Source: Planktomarina temperata RCA23
Lineage (GTDB): Bacteria; Pseudomonadota; Alphaproteobacteria; Rhodobacterales; Rhodobacteraceae
Assembly (NCBI RefSeq): GCF_000738435.1
Contig: NZ_CP003984.1
Location: 1,054,001-1,118,000 of the forward strand
Reading direction: 5' to 3'
Length of the DNA stretch: 64,000 bases
Of the stretch, positions 33,516 to 42,132 are shown piece after piece. The notes below the pieces were generated by a model. That model saw only the letters and a program-made list of their open reading frames with translations. It searched no databases and was not told the origin of the DNA. How positions within the stretch are numbered: the first letter of the stretch is position 1; the number at the start of each line of letters is the position of its first letter. Made by a program: the position numbers and the translations under genes.

Positions 33516-33545
33516 AAAAAAAAGGCGGTACCCAAAGGTACCGCC
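33516..33545 (-). terminator. Strong intrinsic terminator upstream of hisB
   Basis: On the minus strand GGCGGTACC, loop TTTG, GGTACCGCC (arms 33537-33545 and 33524-33532), a perfect 9-base-pair stem followed by eight T (33516-33523). It would end a minus-strand transcript coming from 33546 and above, not any annotated protein gene. Confidence 0.8.
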
Positions 33546-33734
33546 AGTCTATGCTTCGATTTCGGGAGGAAATTCTAGCTGCCACCTTTGTAGCGAAAAA
33601 TGCTGCAATGCAACAACACTTAAGGTTGCATTGCCGCTATGTGCTGAACGCATGACACTGTGCGGATTTTATGTGCATCTGGGGGCAGATGTGATGCAAA
33701 ATACACAGGAAGATCGACACCTGCGATGAGGCAT
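33546..33734 (-). ncRNA. Possible small RNA or short leader between two terminators
   Basis: This 189-base stretch on the minus strand lies between the tRNA-Gly terminator and the strong terminator at 33516-33545. It contains no convincing protein gene (a 35-codon ATG frame ending at TAG near 33573 is the best, with no recognisable family). It has a perfect 10-base inverted repeat at 33605-33634. A transcript from its own promoter would be a small RNA of roughly 100-170 nt. Promoter not identified with confidence. Confidence 0.3.
33605..33634. repeat. Perfect inverted repeat
   Basis: GCAATGCAAC (33605-33614), ten-base spacer, GTTGCATTGC (33625-33634). It could be a protein-binding dyad or part of an RNA stem. 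The half-sites with TGC...GCA resemble the kind of site used by PHA-metabolism repressors such as PhaR, but no phasin gene is next to it. Confidence 0.6.
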
Positions 33735-33759
33735 AAAAAAACCCGCGCCATGCGCGGGT
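33735..33759 (-). terminator. Terminator of tRNA-Gly
   Basis: ACCCGCGC (33741-33748), three-base loop, GCGCGGGT (33752-33759). On the minus strand the stem is followed by a run of seven T. It lies 13 bases after the tRNA-Gly 3' end. On the plus strand it is followed by GTTTTTG, so it may act both ways. Confidence 0.8.
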
Positions 33760-33772
33760 GTTTTTGACCAAT

Positions 33773-33847
33773 TGGAGCGGGCGAAGAGATTCGAACTCTC
33801 GACCCTAACCTTGGCAAGGTTATGCTCTACCCCTGAGCTACGCCCGC
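33773..33847 (-). tRNA. tRNA-Gly (anticodon GCC)
   Basis: Minus strand: GCGGGCGTAGCTCAGGGG start, anticodon arm AACCTTGCCAAGGTT with anticodon GCC, T arm GAGAGTTCGAATCTC, acceptor GCGGGCG/CGCCCGC, discriminator T and encoded CCA. 75 nt. Confidence 0.96.
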
Positions 33848-33953
33848 ATCCGTTTGGTGAGGCTGAAATAGCCCCAGTGGCTTTGTCCTGCAAGGGGTAA
33901 AATGCCATAATTGTCAGATTATTTTTGCCTGAGCCGCTTTGCTGGATCTTACG

Positions 33954-34751
33954 CTAGGACTCGGCGTCGAATGCGACGGGACATTCAGGCAGGTCAACAT
34001 CCACATGATGCAGCAGTGGCGAGATTGGATCCAAAAGTAAAACCCCATAGCCGCCCGGTTCCGCGACAGAGAGACTTGAGGCCCCAGCGCCCAGAACCAT
34101 AGGCATTTGATGGCAGGGGCTTTTGATCATCGCGTGGGTGACACCGCGATAGGAGGACACAATGATCCTATGAATATGGCCGTTGATGACCATCTGGCAG
34201 CGGCCGGAGGCGGCGATCAGATCGGCCACTTCGGTGCCGTTTCTAAGATGGATGGCATCCATTCCATCAAACCCGGAGCGCAGCATGTGGTGATGCGATA
34301 AGATGATCAGCGGCCCTTTGCCTGCCTCCAGCTCGGTTTTCAACCAGCCCAGACGCTCAATGCAAAGGTGCCCGCTGTGCCGGTCGCGGGCTTGTTCATC
34401 CAGCGTGTCGAGATAGAGCACATCGGTATCGCCAAAGCGGTGACGACCTTGGCGAAACCCGGCGGCAAGCTCTGGGAAGACTTCGGCAAATGCCTTGCGC
34501 CGGTCATGATTGCCCAGCATGAGCGTGACAGGGAAGGGCTGATCCGCAAGGCATTGTTTTAAAGCCTCATATTGAGCGGCACCTCCATGATGGGTCAAAT
34601 CGCCCATAAGGAAGAGATGGGCGGCATCCGCATGATGCTGGGCGGCATGATCCAAGCAGCGCCGAAAGCGGGCAGATGGATCTAAACCAATGATCTGTGT
34701 GCCAGGCTCTGTGATGTGAATGTCGGACATCAATAGGAGTTTTGCAGTCAT
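33954..34751 (-). CDS. Metallophosphoesterase, CpdA-like
   Basis: A 265-residue calcineurin-like phosphoesterase: LLLMSDIHITEPG (D-x-H), LFLMGDLTHHGG (GDL), LMLGNHDRR (GNHD), LSHHHML and VINGHIHR (GHxH). The layout is that of class III cyclic-nucleotide phosphodiesterases such as CpdA. The substrate (cAMP or another phosphoester) is not shown. Start at the second ATG (34751) after GAGGAGGGCCGT. It follows pyc by 26 bases. Confidence 0.87.
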   Translation of the reverse strand: MTAKLLLMSDIHITEPGTQIIGLDPSARFRRCLDHAAQHHADAAHLFLMGDLTHHGGAAQYEALKQCLADQPFPVTLMLGNHDRRKAFAEVFPELAAGFRQGRHRFGDTDVLYLDTLDEQARDRHSGHLCIERLGWLKTELEAGKGPLIILSHHHMLRSGFDGMDAIHLRNGTEVADLIAASGRCQMVINGHIHRIIVSSYRGVTHAMIKSPCHQMPMVLGAGASSLSVAEPGGYGVLLLDPISPLLHHVDVDLPECPVAFDAES

Positions 34752-34777
34752 ACGGCCCTCCTCGCGGGGCAAGTTAC

Positions 34778-37700
34778 CTATTCAAATTCGATCAGCAAAT
34801 CCTTAGCATCAATCTGCGCACCGGGGGTGACATGCAGGGCTTTGATCACCGCATCGCGCTCCGCATGTAGGCCGGTCTCCATTTTCATCGCCTCAATGGT
34901 CAGCAGCAAATCCCCAGCGCGCACCTGCGCTCCAGTGTGGGTTGCCACAGAGGCGACAACGCCGGGCATGGGCGCTCCGATGTGATTGGCATTGCCATTT
35001 TCGGCTTTGGGCCGGGCGGCGGTTGTGGATTTCACCTTACGATTGGGCACGCGGATCACGCGGGGCTGCCCGTTCAGTTCAAAGAACACCCGCGCATCGC
35101 CCTCGTCATTGGTTTCGCCGACAGCTTGCAGCAAGATTTCAAGGGTTTTGCCGGGGTCAATCTCAGCGGTGATTTCCTCACCAGGCTGCATCCCATAAAA
35201 GAAGGTTTGGGTGGGCAGAGTTCGCACAGGGCCGTAGGTTCGGTGACGGCCCATGTAATCAAGAAACACCTTTGGATACATCAAATAGCCGTTCAAATCC
35301 TCATCATCGACCTGTTTGCCCTCCAAAAGCGCGCTGACTTCGGCACGCAAGGCCTCAAGATCGGCGGCTGGCATGGATTTCCCCGGCCGCTCGGTCATAG
35401 GGGGCTGCCCCTTGAGAACTTTGGTAGAAATACCTGCGGGAAACCCGCCGGGGGGCTGTCCGAGATTGCCGCGCATCATATCGACCACGCTGTCAGGGAA
35501 GGCGACATCGAGTGCGGGATCTTCGACCTCGGCGCGGGTCAATCCCTGCGCGACCATCATCAGGGCCATGTCGCCGACAACTTTCGAGCTGGGCGTCACC
35601 TTTACAATATCGCCGAACATTTGGTTCACATCTGCATAGGTCTGCGCCACATCCTCCCAGCGATCTTCCAATCCCAATGAGCGGGCCTGGGCTTTCAGGT
35701 TGGTAAATTGGCCACCGGGCATTTCATGGAGATAGACCTCAGAGGCGGGCGCTTGTAACCCACTTTCAAAAGCGCTGTATTGCGCGCGGACTTGCTCCCA
35801 ATAGCTGCTGATCTTGCGAATTTCAGCAATATCTAAGCCGGTGTCACGCTCAGTATGGGCCAAAGCCTCTACTATGGAGCCCAAAGCGGGCTGTGAGGTG
35901 CCGCCCGCAAAGGCATCCATTGCAGCGTCCACCGCATCGACGCCGGCCTCGGCGGCGGCCAGCACTGTGGCGCCCGAAATGCCTGAGGTGTCATGGGTAT
36001 GGAAATGAATGGGCAGGCCAACTTCTTGCTTGAGCGCGCCAATCAAAGCCTTGGCCGCCGCCGGTTTCAGCAGACCGGCCATATCTTTGAGACCCAGCAC
36101 ATGCGCGCCCGCAGCCTCCAACTCTTTGGCCATAGAGACATAATACTTTAGATCATATTTCGCCCGGTCAGGATTAAGAATATCACCGGTGTAGCAGATT
36201 GTGCCTTCGCAGACCCGATCCGCTTCGATCACCGCATCCATGGCGACGCGCATATTTTCCACCCAATTGAGGCTGTCAAACACCCGGAAGACGTCCACAC
36301 CCGTCTGCGCGGCTTGGCGCACAAAGAATTGCACCACATTATCGGGGTAGTTGGTATAGCCCACCCCATTACTGGCGCGCAAAAGCATCTGGGTCATGAC
36401 ATTGGGCATGGCGGCGCGTAGATCGCGCAACCGCTGCCAAGGGCATTCCTGCAAAAAGCGATAGGCGACATCAAAGGTCGCGCCGCCCCAGCATTCAACT
36501 GAAAAAAGCCCAGGCAGGCCCGCCGCGTAGGCCGGAGCAATTTTGACCATGTCATGGCTGCGCATACGGGTCGCCAAAAGCGATTGATGCCCATCGCGCA
36601 TGGTGGTGTCGGTCAGCAAGAGGCGGTCTTGCGCTTTCATCCAATCGGCCAGACCCTTTGGACCCTGCGCGGTCAGAATATCCTTGGTGCCCTGCGCGCG
36701 GTCACGGGCGGCGATTGGAGCTTTCGGCGGCTTCAAATCGCTGGCCGGAAGGGCCCGACCTTGGGTCTCAGGATGTCCGTTGACCGTAATATCCGCAATA
36801 TAGGTCAAGATTTTGGTGGCCCGATCGCGCCGCTTGCTGAATTTAAACAGATCAGGCGTCTTGTCGATAAAGCTGGTGGTATATTCGTAATTTAGGAAGG
36901 TGGGATGTTTGAGTAGGTTTTCCACAAAGGCGATATTGGTGCTGACCCCGCGAATCCTAAATTCGCGTAACGCCCGGTCCATACGCGCAATGGCCGCCTC
37001 AGGGGTGGGCGCCCAAGCGGTGACTTTTTCCAGCAGGCTGTCATAATAGCGGGTAATCACAGCGCCCGAATAGGCCGTGCCGCCATCCAGGCGAATCCCC
37101 ATACCCGTCGCGCCGCGATAGGCGGTGATGCGACCGTAATCAGGGATGAAATTATTTGACGGATCTTCCGTGGTCACGCGGCATTGAATGGCATGGCCGT
37201 CCAGCCGCACATCGTCTTGGCTGGCCGTGCCTGTGGCTTCGGCCAGAGGTTTTCCCTCTGCTATGAGGATTTGCGCCCGGACGATGTCGATGCCGGTGAC
37301 CTCTTCTGTCACGGTATGCTCCACCTGCACCCGTGGGTTCACCTCAATGAAATAAAATTCCTGGCTGTCCATATCCATCAAGAACTCAACGGTTCCGGCG
37401 CATTCATAATTTACATGGTCGCAGATTTTCTTGCCCAGAGCGCAAATCTCAGCCCGCTGTGCCTCGGTCAGATAGGGGGCCGGCGCGCGCTCAACGACTT
37501 TTTGGTTGCGGCGTTGAACCGAGCAATCGCGCTCAAAGAGATGATAGATCTCGCCGAATTTATCGCCCAAGATTTGCACTTCCACATGGCGAGCCCGTTG
37601 GATCATCCGCTCCAGATAGCCCTCACCATTGCCAAAGGCCGCCTCGGCTTCGCGCCGGCCTTCTAACACCTTCTCTTCCAACTCCTCAGCATTATATATC

Positions 37701-38218
37701 GGCCGCATTCCGCGTCCGCCGCCGCCCCAGCTGGCTTTGAGCATCAATGGGTAGCCAATTTTTGCCGCCTCTGCTCGGATTGCATCCATATCAGTGCCAA
37801 GAACATCAGTGGCGGGAACAACCGGCACATGGGCCTCAATCGCCACGCGGCGCGCGCTGGCCTTGTCGCCCAGCTGGCGCATAGTTTCCGCCTTAGGGCC
37901 GATAAAGGCAATGCCCGCTGCGGTGCAGGCATCTACAAAATCGGGGTTCTCGGACAGAAGACCATAGCCGGGATGGATCGCATCCGCGCCGCATGCCTTG
38001 GCCACGCGCAAAATTTCCTCAATGCTCAAATAGGCGGCCACTGGCCCTAGGCCTTCGCCGATCTTATAGGCTTCATCTGCCTTGAAACGATGCAGGCCGA
38101 GCTTGTCCTCTTCGGCATAGACGGCCACCGTGCGCTTGCCCAATTCATTTGCCGCGCGCATGATGCGAATTGCAATTTCACCGCGATTGGCAATCAGGAT
38201 TTTTTTGAAGTCGGCCAT
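34778..38218 (-). CDS. pyc: Pyruvate carboxylase
   Basis: A 1146-residue single-chain enzyme. Biotin carboxylase with ATP-grasp occupies residues 1-460 (ILIANRGEIAIRIMRAA; MLKASWGGGGRGMR; FIEVNPRVQVEHTVTEE). The carboxyltransferase domain runs over about 530-1000 (LLTDTTMRDGHQSLLATRMR; FSVECWGGATFDVA; HFHTHDTSG). The biotinyl domain ends the protein, with EAMKMETG and the biotin-accepting Lys near residue 1112. It carboxylates pyruvate to oxaloacetate to refill the TCA cycle. The 155 bases upstream hold an AT-rich 9-base-pair dyad. Confidence 0.97.
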   Translation of the reverse strand: MADFKKILIANRGEIAIRIMRAANELGKRTVAVYAEEDKLGLHRFKADEAYKIGEGLGPVAAYLSIEEILRVAKACGADAIHPGYGLLSENPDFVDACTAAGIAFIGPKAETMRQLGDKASARRVAIEAHVPVVPATDVLGTDMDAIRAEAAKIGYPLMLKASWGGGGRGMRPIYNAEELEEKVLEGRREAEAAFGNGEGYLERMIQRARHVEVQILGDKFGEIYHLFERDCSVQRRNQKVVERAPAPYLTEAQRAEICALGKKICDHVNYECAGTVEFLMDMDSQEFYFIEVNPRVQVEHTVTEEVTGIDIVRAQILIAEGKPLAEATGTASQDDVRLDGHAIQCRVTTEDPSNNFIPDYGRITAYRGATGMGIRLDGGTAYSGAVITRYYDSLLEKVTAWAPTPEAAIARMDRALREFRIRGVSTNIAFVENLLKHPTFLNYEYTTSFIDKTPDLFKFSKRRDRATKILTYIADITVNGHPETQGRALPASDLKPPKAPIAARDRAQGTKDILTAQGPKGLADWMKAQDRLLLTDTTMRDGHQSLLATRMRSHDMVKIAPAYAAGLPGLFSVECWGGATFDVAYRFLQECPWQRLRDLRAAMPNVMTQMLLRASNGVGYTNYPDNVVQFFVRQAAQTGVDVFRVFDSLNWVENMRVAMDAVIEADRVCEGTICYTGDILNPDRAKYDLKYYVSMAKELEAAGAHVLGLKDMAGLLKPAAAKALIGALKQEVGLPIHFHTHDTSGISGATVLAAAEAGVDAVDAAMDAFAGGTSQPALGSIVEALAHTERDTGLDIAEIRKISSYWEQVRAQYSAFESGLQAPASEVYLHEMPGGQFTNLKAQARSLGLEDRWEDVAQTYADVNQMFGDIVKVTPSSKVVGDMALMMVAQGLTRAEVEDPALDVAFPDSVVDMMRGNLGQPPGGFPAGISTKVLKGQPPMTERPGKSMPAADLEALRAEVSALLEGKQVDDEDLNGYLMYPKVFLDYMGRHRTYGPVRTLPTQTFFYGMQPGEEITAEIDPGKTLEILLQAVGETNDEGDARVFFELNGQPRVIRVPNRKVKSTTAARPKAENGNANHIGAPMPGVVASVATHTGAQVRAGDLLLTIEAMKMETGLHAERDAVIKALHVTPGAQIDAKDLLIEFE

Positions 38219-38313
38219 GGGTATTCCTCGCTACAATGCAGTTGCAGCATTTAAAGCCAGAATTCCCATGGTTACAAATTGTTTTTTAAGTTATTCTCAT
38301 CAAAATTCGCTCT

Positions 38314-38339
38314 TTTTACAGATTTTTACGTCTGTAAAA
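38314..38339. promoter_or_regulatory. AT-rich inverted repeat between lldD and pyc
   Basis: TTTTACAGA (38314-38322), 8-base loop, TCTGTAAAA (38331-38339). The position, about 100 bases before the pyc start and 35 bases after the lldD stop on the minus strand, fits either an operator of pyc or a weak terminator of lldD. The sequence alone does not decide. Confidence 0.4.
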
Positions 38340-38373
38340 TTCAAGTTTCGATCCGGTTAAATATGCGAATATG

Positions 38374-39522
38374 TCAATATTTATGGAGCAAATCCGGTAA
38401 ATCACTCAAATGGGTTGCTGCAATTTGGATCATATTTGAATTTAGATCATCCACCAACATATCGTATAAATGCGCTGGACCTTTTGCGCCAATGGCCCCA
38501 AGCGCATAGTGCCAAGCCCGACCCATCATGACGAAATCTGAGCCCAATGCGAGCGCCCGCAGCATGTCCAATCCCCCCTCAATGCCGCTGTCGAAAATGA
38601 GCGGTAGATTGGTCGCCGCTTTGACGGCTGGCAGCATATCAATCGCTGCAGGGCTTCCGGCAAATTGCCGGCCTGCGTGGTTGGAGACCCAAACCGCATC
38701 CACGCCAAGCCCCTCCAAAGGCGCCGCGTCATCGGGGCACATCACGCCCTTGACAATTAAGGGCCCATCCCAAGCGTCGCGCAAGAGCTTCACATAGCTG
38801 TGATCGGGTGCGGTGCGCAGCAGATATCCGACGTGGTTGTTCGAGGGCAGGGAGGCCACGCTTTCCATGACCGCCTTGCCGTAGGTTTCAATCATTTTCA
38901 TGCGTGGCTTGCCGTTGAGGGCTGTGCGCAGCGCCCATTCAGGACAGCCTGCCACCTGCGCCAAAATGCGGGGAGTGAGGCGGGGAGGCTGCACCAACCC
39001 GCCGCGTATTTGCCGTTCGCGCCGCGATTGAGCTGGCACGTCGATGGTCACGACCAAAGTGGTAAAGCCCGCATTTTTCACCCGCTGGATCATATCATTG
39101 CGAATGGCCTCATCGCGCGGCGGGTACATCTGAAACCAACCCATATCGCCCAGATAGGGGGCCACGTCTTCGGGTGTTGTGGTCGCAACGGTTGACATGC
39201 CGTAGGGGATTTTTGCGCCCGCAGCAAACCCAGCCAGCGTTTTTTCCGCGCCCGGCCACATCAAGCCTGACATGCCAACTGGCGCAATGCCGAAGGGGGC
39301 GGAATAGGATTTACCAAGAAACTCCGTCGCCAATTGCGGTTTGATTTCGCCGCGCAGCCCGCGCGGGACAAAATGAATCGCGTCCAAAGCGGAGCGATTG
39401 CGATGCAATGTGCTTTCATCACCCGTGGCGCTGTCGAGATATTCCCAAGCAAAATGCGGAATTCTCTTGCGCGCTTTGGAGCACAGGTCGGAAATGGCGG
39501 GGTATTTTGAGTTAAGATCCAT
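38374..39522 (-). CDS. lldD: FMN-dependent alpha-hydroxy-acid dehydrogenase (L-lactate dehydrogenase-like)
   Basis: A 382-residue TIM-barrel flavoenzyme: FAWEYLDSATGDESTLHRN at the start, FGIAPVGMSGLMWP, TLVVTIDVPAQSRRERQIRGG in consecutive pieces, LIVKGVMCPDDA (Lys), WVSNHAGRQFAG (the canonical SNHGGRQ with Gly replaced by Ala), and FDSGIEGGLDML. It oxidises L-lactate or a related 2-hydroxy acid. The first frame codon is TTG; the ATG two codons later is taken. Proximity to pyc, on the same strand, suggests linked lactate/pyruvate use. Confidence 0.88.
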   Translation of the reverse strand: MDLNSKYPAISDLCSKARKRIPHFAWEYLDSATGDESTLHRNRSALDAIHFVPRGLRGEIKPQLATEFLGKSYSAPFGIAPVGMSGLMWPGAEKTLAGFAAGAKIPYGMSTVATTTPEDVAPYLGDMGWFQMYPPRDEAIRNDMIQRVKNAGFTTLVVTIDVPAQSRRERQIRGGLVQPPRLTPRILAQVAGCPEWALRTALNGKPRMKMIETYGKAVMESVASLPSNNHVGYLLRTAPDHSYVKLLRDAWDGPLIVKGVMCPDDAAPLEGLGVDAVWVSNHAGRQFAGSPAAIDMLPAVKAATNLPLIFDSGIEGGLDMLRALALGSDFVMMGRAWHYALGAIGAKGPAHLYDMLVDDLNSNMIQIAATHLSDLPDLLHKY

Positions 39523-39654
39523 ATGCAAGCGCTTACATCATTTAAATTGCGAGTTTAAGCCTTATTTTCGCTTTGCTTTGCATTTTTAAGAAAACATAAG
39601 AACACAACGCGAACAATTGTTTCACTTTGGCGCAAATGTCGCTAGATTACCTGC

Positions 39655-42048
39655 ATGAGCAGTTTTGATGAATCAGAGGCCTTTGAGGCCGCCGCCTCCC
39701 CCAGCTTGAGTCAAATGGCCATGGCTACCCGTCCCACGCCCTATATGGATGGGCTCAATCCGGCGCAGCGCGCGGCGGTGGAGCAGCTCGGCGGACCTGT
39801 GTTGATGCTGGCGGGGGCAGGGACAGGTAAGACCAAAGCGCTCACCGCCCGCATCGCGCATTTGCTCAATACCGGCACGGCGCGCCCCCATGAAATTCTC
39901 GCGGTCACCTTTACCAATAAGGCTGCGCGCGAGATGAAAGATCGGGTGAGCCATTTGATTGGTCAGGTGGAGGGCATGCCTTGGATGGGCACCTTTCACT
40001 CAATCTGTGTGAAAATCCTACGCCGTCATGCGGAATTGGCGGGGCTGAAAAGCAATTTCACCATTCTGGACAGCGACGATCAGCTGCGGTTGATGAAGCA
40101 ATTGATCGCCGCGGCGCAGATTGACGACAAACGCTGGCCGGCACGGCAATTGGCGAGCATCATTGACGGCTGGAAAAACCGAGCCTGGACGCCGGGGCAA
40201 GTTCCAGCCTCTGAGGCGGGCGCTTATGATCACAAGGGCGTTGAGCTCTACGGTCAATATCAAAGACGTTTGCGCGAATTGAATGCTGCAGATTTTGGCG
40301 ACTTGCTGTTGCATGTGGTGACAATTTTCCAAGAACACAGCGAAGTCTTGGCACAATACCAGAGGTTTTTTCGCTATATTTTGGTGGACGAATATCAAGA
40401 CACCAATGTGGCGCAATATTTGTGGCTCAGGCTCTTGGCACAGGGGCATCAGAATATTTGCTGCGTTGGCGATGATGATCAGTCGATTTATGGCTGGCGC
40501 GGTGCGGAAGTCGGGAATATTTTGCGGTTTGAGACCGATTTTCCCGGTGCGCATGTGGTGCGTCTGGAGCAGAACTACCGCTCCACGCCGCATATTCTGG
40601 CTGCGGCCAGCGCAGTGATTGATGGCAATAAAGGCCGTTTGGGCAAGACGCTTTGGACCGAAAAGGAAGAGGGCGAAAAGCTGCGGCTAATTGGCCATTG
40701 GGATGGCGAGGAAGAGGCGCGCTGGATTGGCGAGGAGATCGAGGCGGCGCAGTGCGGCACGCGGGGACAAGCGGCCTTTGATCTCGATCGTATGGCGATT
40801 TTGGTGCGCGCCTCCCATCAAATGCGCGCTTTTGAGGATCGCTTTTTGACCATCGGTCTGCCCTATCGTGTGATTGGCGGGCCTAGGTTTTACGAGCGGA
40901 TGGAAATCCGAGATGCTATGGCCTATTTTCGTCTGGCGGTCAGCACCGACGATGATTTGGCCTTTGAACGCATCGTCAACACGCCCAAGCGTGGGCTGGG
41001 CGACAAGGCGCAGCAGAAAATCCAAACTGCCGCGCGCAGCAATGGCGTGTCTTTGGTCGAAGGCGCGCGGATATTGCTGGCGGCAAAAGATTTGGGCGGC
41101 AAGGGTGCCGTGGAATTGGCGCGCCTGATCGATGGCATTGACCGCTGGCACGCGCAGATTCGTCAGCAGGCCGATACTCATGTTGAGCTGGCGGAAATCA
41201 TCCTCGATGAAAGTGGCTACACCACCCATTGGCAAAATGACAAAACGCCTGAGGCGCCGGGGCGCTTGGAAAACCTCAAAGAGCTGGTCAAGGCTTTGGA
41301 AGGGTTTGAAAATCTGCAAGGGTTTTTGGAGCATGTCAGCCTGATCATGGACAATGAACAGCAATCGGATGGGGCAAAGGTCTCGATTATGACACTGCAC
41401 GCGGCCAAGGGCCTCGAATTTCCGATGGTGTTTTTGCCCGGTTGGGAAGATGGTCTCTTTCCCTCGCAGCGCTCAATGGATGAAAGCGGTCTTAAGGGAT
41501 TGGAGGAGGAGCGGCGACTGGCCTATGTGGGCATCACCCGCGCGGAAGAAATTTGCACGATTTCTTTTGCCGCAAATCGCCGGGTCTACGGGCAGTGGCA
41601 ATCGGCTTTGCCAAGCCGGTTTATTGACGAGCTGCCAAGTGCGCATGTGGATGTGCTGACGCCGCCCGGGCTTTATGGTGGCAGTTTCGGAGCCGCCGGT
41701 ATGGCCTCAAGCGCTAACCCTGCGGTGCAGGAGGCGGCAGGCAGCACGATATTTGAACGGGCCAGCAAGGCGGATGTGTATAATTCCCCCGGCTGGCGGC
41801 GCTTGCAAGAGCGCAGCAGTCAACGCGGAATGCGCCAACCGGCACAAGCCAGCCATATGACCATCGATATGACGGCAGTTTCGGCCTTTTGTGTGGGCGA
41901 CCGCGTGTTTCACCAAAAATTTGGCTATGGCGAAGTGCTGACCATTGAGGGCGATAAGCTGGACATTGAATTTGACAAGGCGGGCTCAAAGAAGGTGGTA
42001 GCGCAATATATCCAAAGTGCCGATACGGTTGGCGACGCACCTTTTTAG
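39655..42048 (+). CDS. uvrD: UvrD/PcrA-family DNA helicase
   Basis: A 797-residue superfamily 1A helicase. Q-motif GLNPAQRAAVE, Walker A AGAGTGKTKAL (residues 53-60), AVTFTNKAAREM, DEYQDTNVAQY (motif II), GDDDQSIYGWRGA (III), QNYRSTPHIL (IV), TLHAAKGLEFPMVFLPGWEDGLFPS (V, in pieces), LAYVGITRAEE (VI). The C-terminal Tudor-like segment GDRVFHQKFGYGEVLTIEG interacts with RNA polymerase in UvrD/PcrA. It acts in nucleotide-excision and mismatch repair. It is divergent from lldD. Confidence 0.94.
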   Translation: MSSFDESEAFEAAASPSLSQMAMATRPTPYMDGLNPAQRAAVEQLGGPVLMLAGAGTGKTKALTARIAHLLNTGTARPHEILAVTFTNKAAREMKDRVSHLIGQVEGMPWMGTFHSICVKILRRHAELAGLKSNFTILDSDDQLRLMKQLIAAAQIDDKRWPARQLASIIDGWKNRAWTPGQVPASEAGAYDHKGVELYGQYQRRLRELNAADFGDLLLHVVTIFQEHSEVLAQYQRFFRYILVDEYQDTNVAQYLWLRLLAQGHQNICCVGDDDQSIYGWRGAEVGNILRFETDFPGAHVVRLEQNYRSTPHILAAASAVIDGNKGRLGKTLWTEKEEGEKLRLIGHWDGEEEARWIGEEIEAAQCGTRGQAAFDLDRMAILVRASHQMRAFEDRFLTIGLPYRVIGGPRFYERMEIRDAMAYFRLAVSTDDDLAFERIVNTPKRGLGDKAQQKIQTAARSNGVSLVEGARILLAAKDLGGKGAVELARLIDGIDRWHAQIRQQADTHVELAEIILDESGYTTHWQNDKTPEAPGRLENLKELVKALEGFENLQGFLEHVSLIMDNEQQSDGAKVSIMTLHAAKGLEFPMVFLPGWEDGLFPSQRSMDESGLKGLEEERRLAYVGITRAEEICTISFAANRRVYGQWQSALPSRFIDELPSAHVDVLTPPGLYGGSFGAAGMASSANPAVQEAAGSTIFERASKADVYNSPGWRRLQERSSQRGMRQPAQASHMTIDMTAVSAFCVGDRVFHQKFGYGEVLTIEGDKLDIEFDKAGSKKVVAQYIQSADTVGDAPF

Positions 42049-42132
42049 GACTTTGAGTGGTGAATTTTTCTTGAGTGGCGCGCTCGGATGCGCCACAAAA
42101 TCTGCATATTCATAGCATGAAGGCGCGCGGCA

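Noticed and set aside
33457-33729. 90-codon plus-strand ORF across the hisB upstream region
   Set aside because: It runs through two strong hairpin elements and shows no family resemblance; the structured elements explain the region better.
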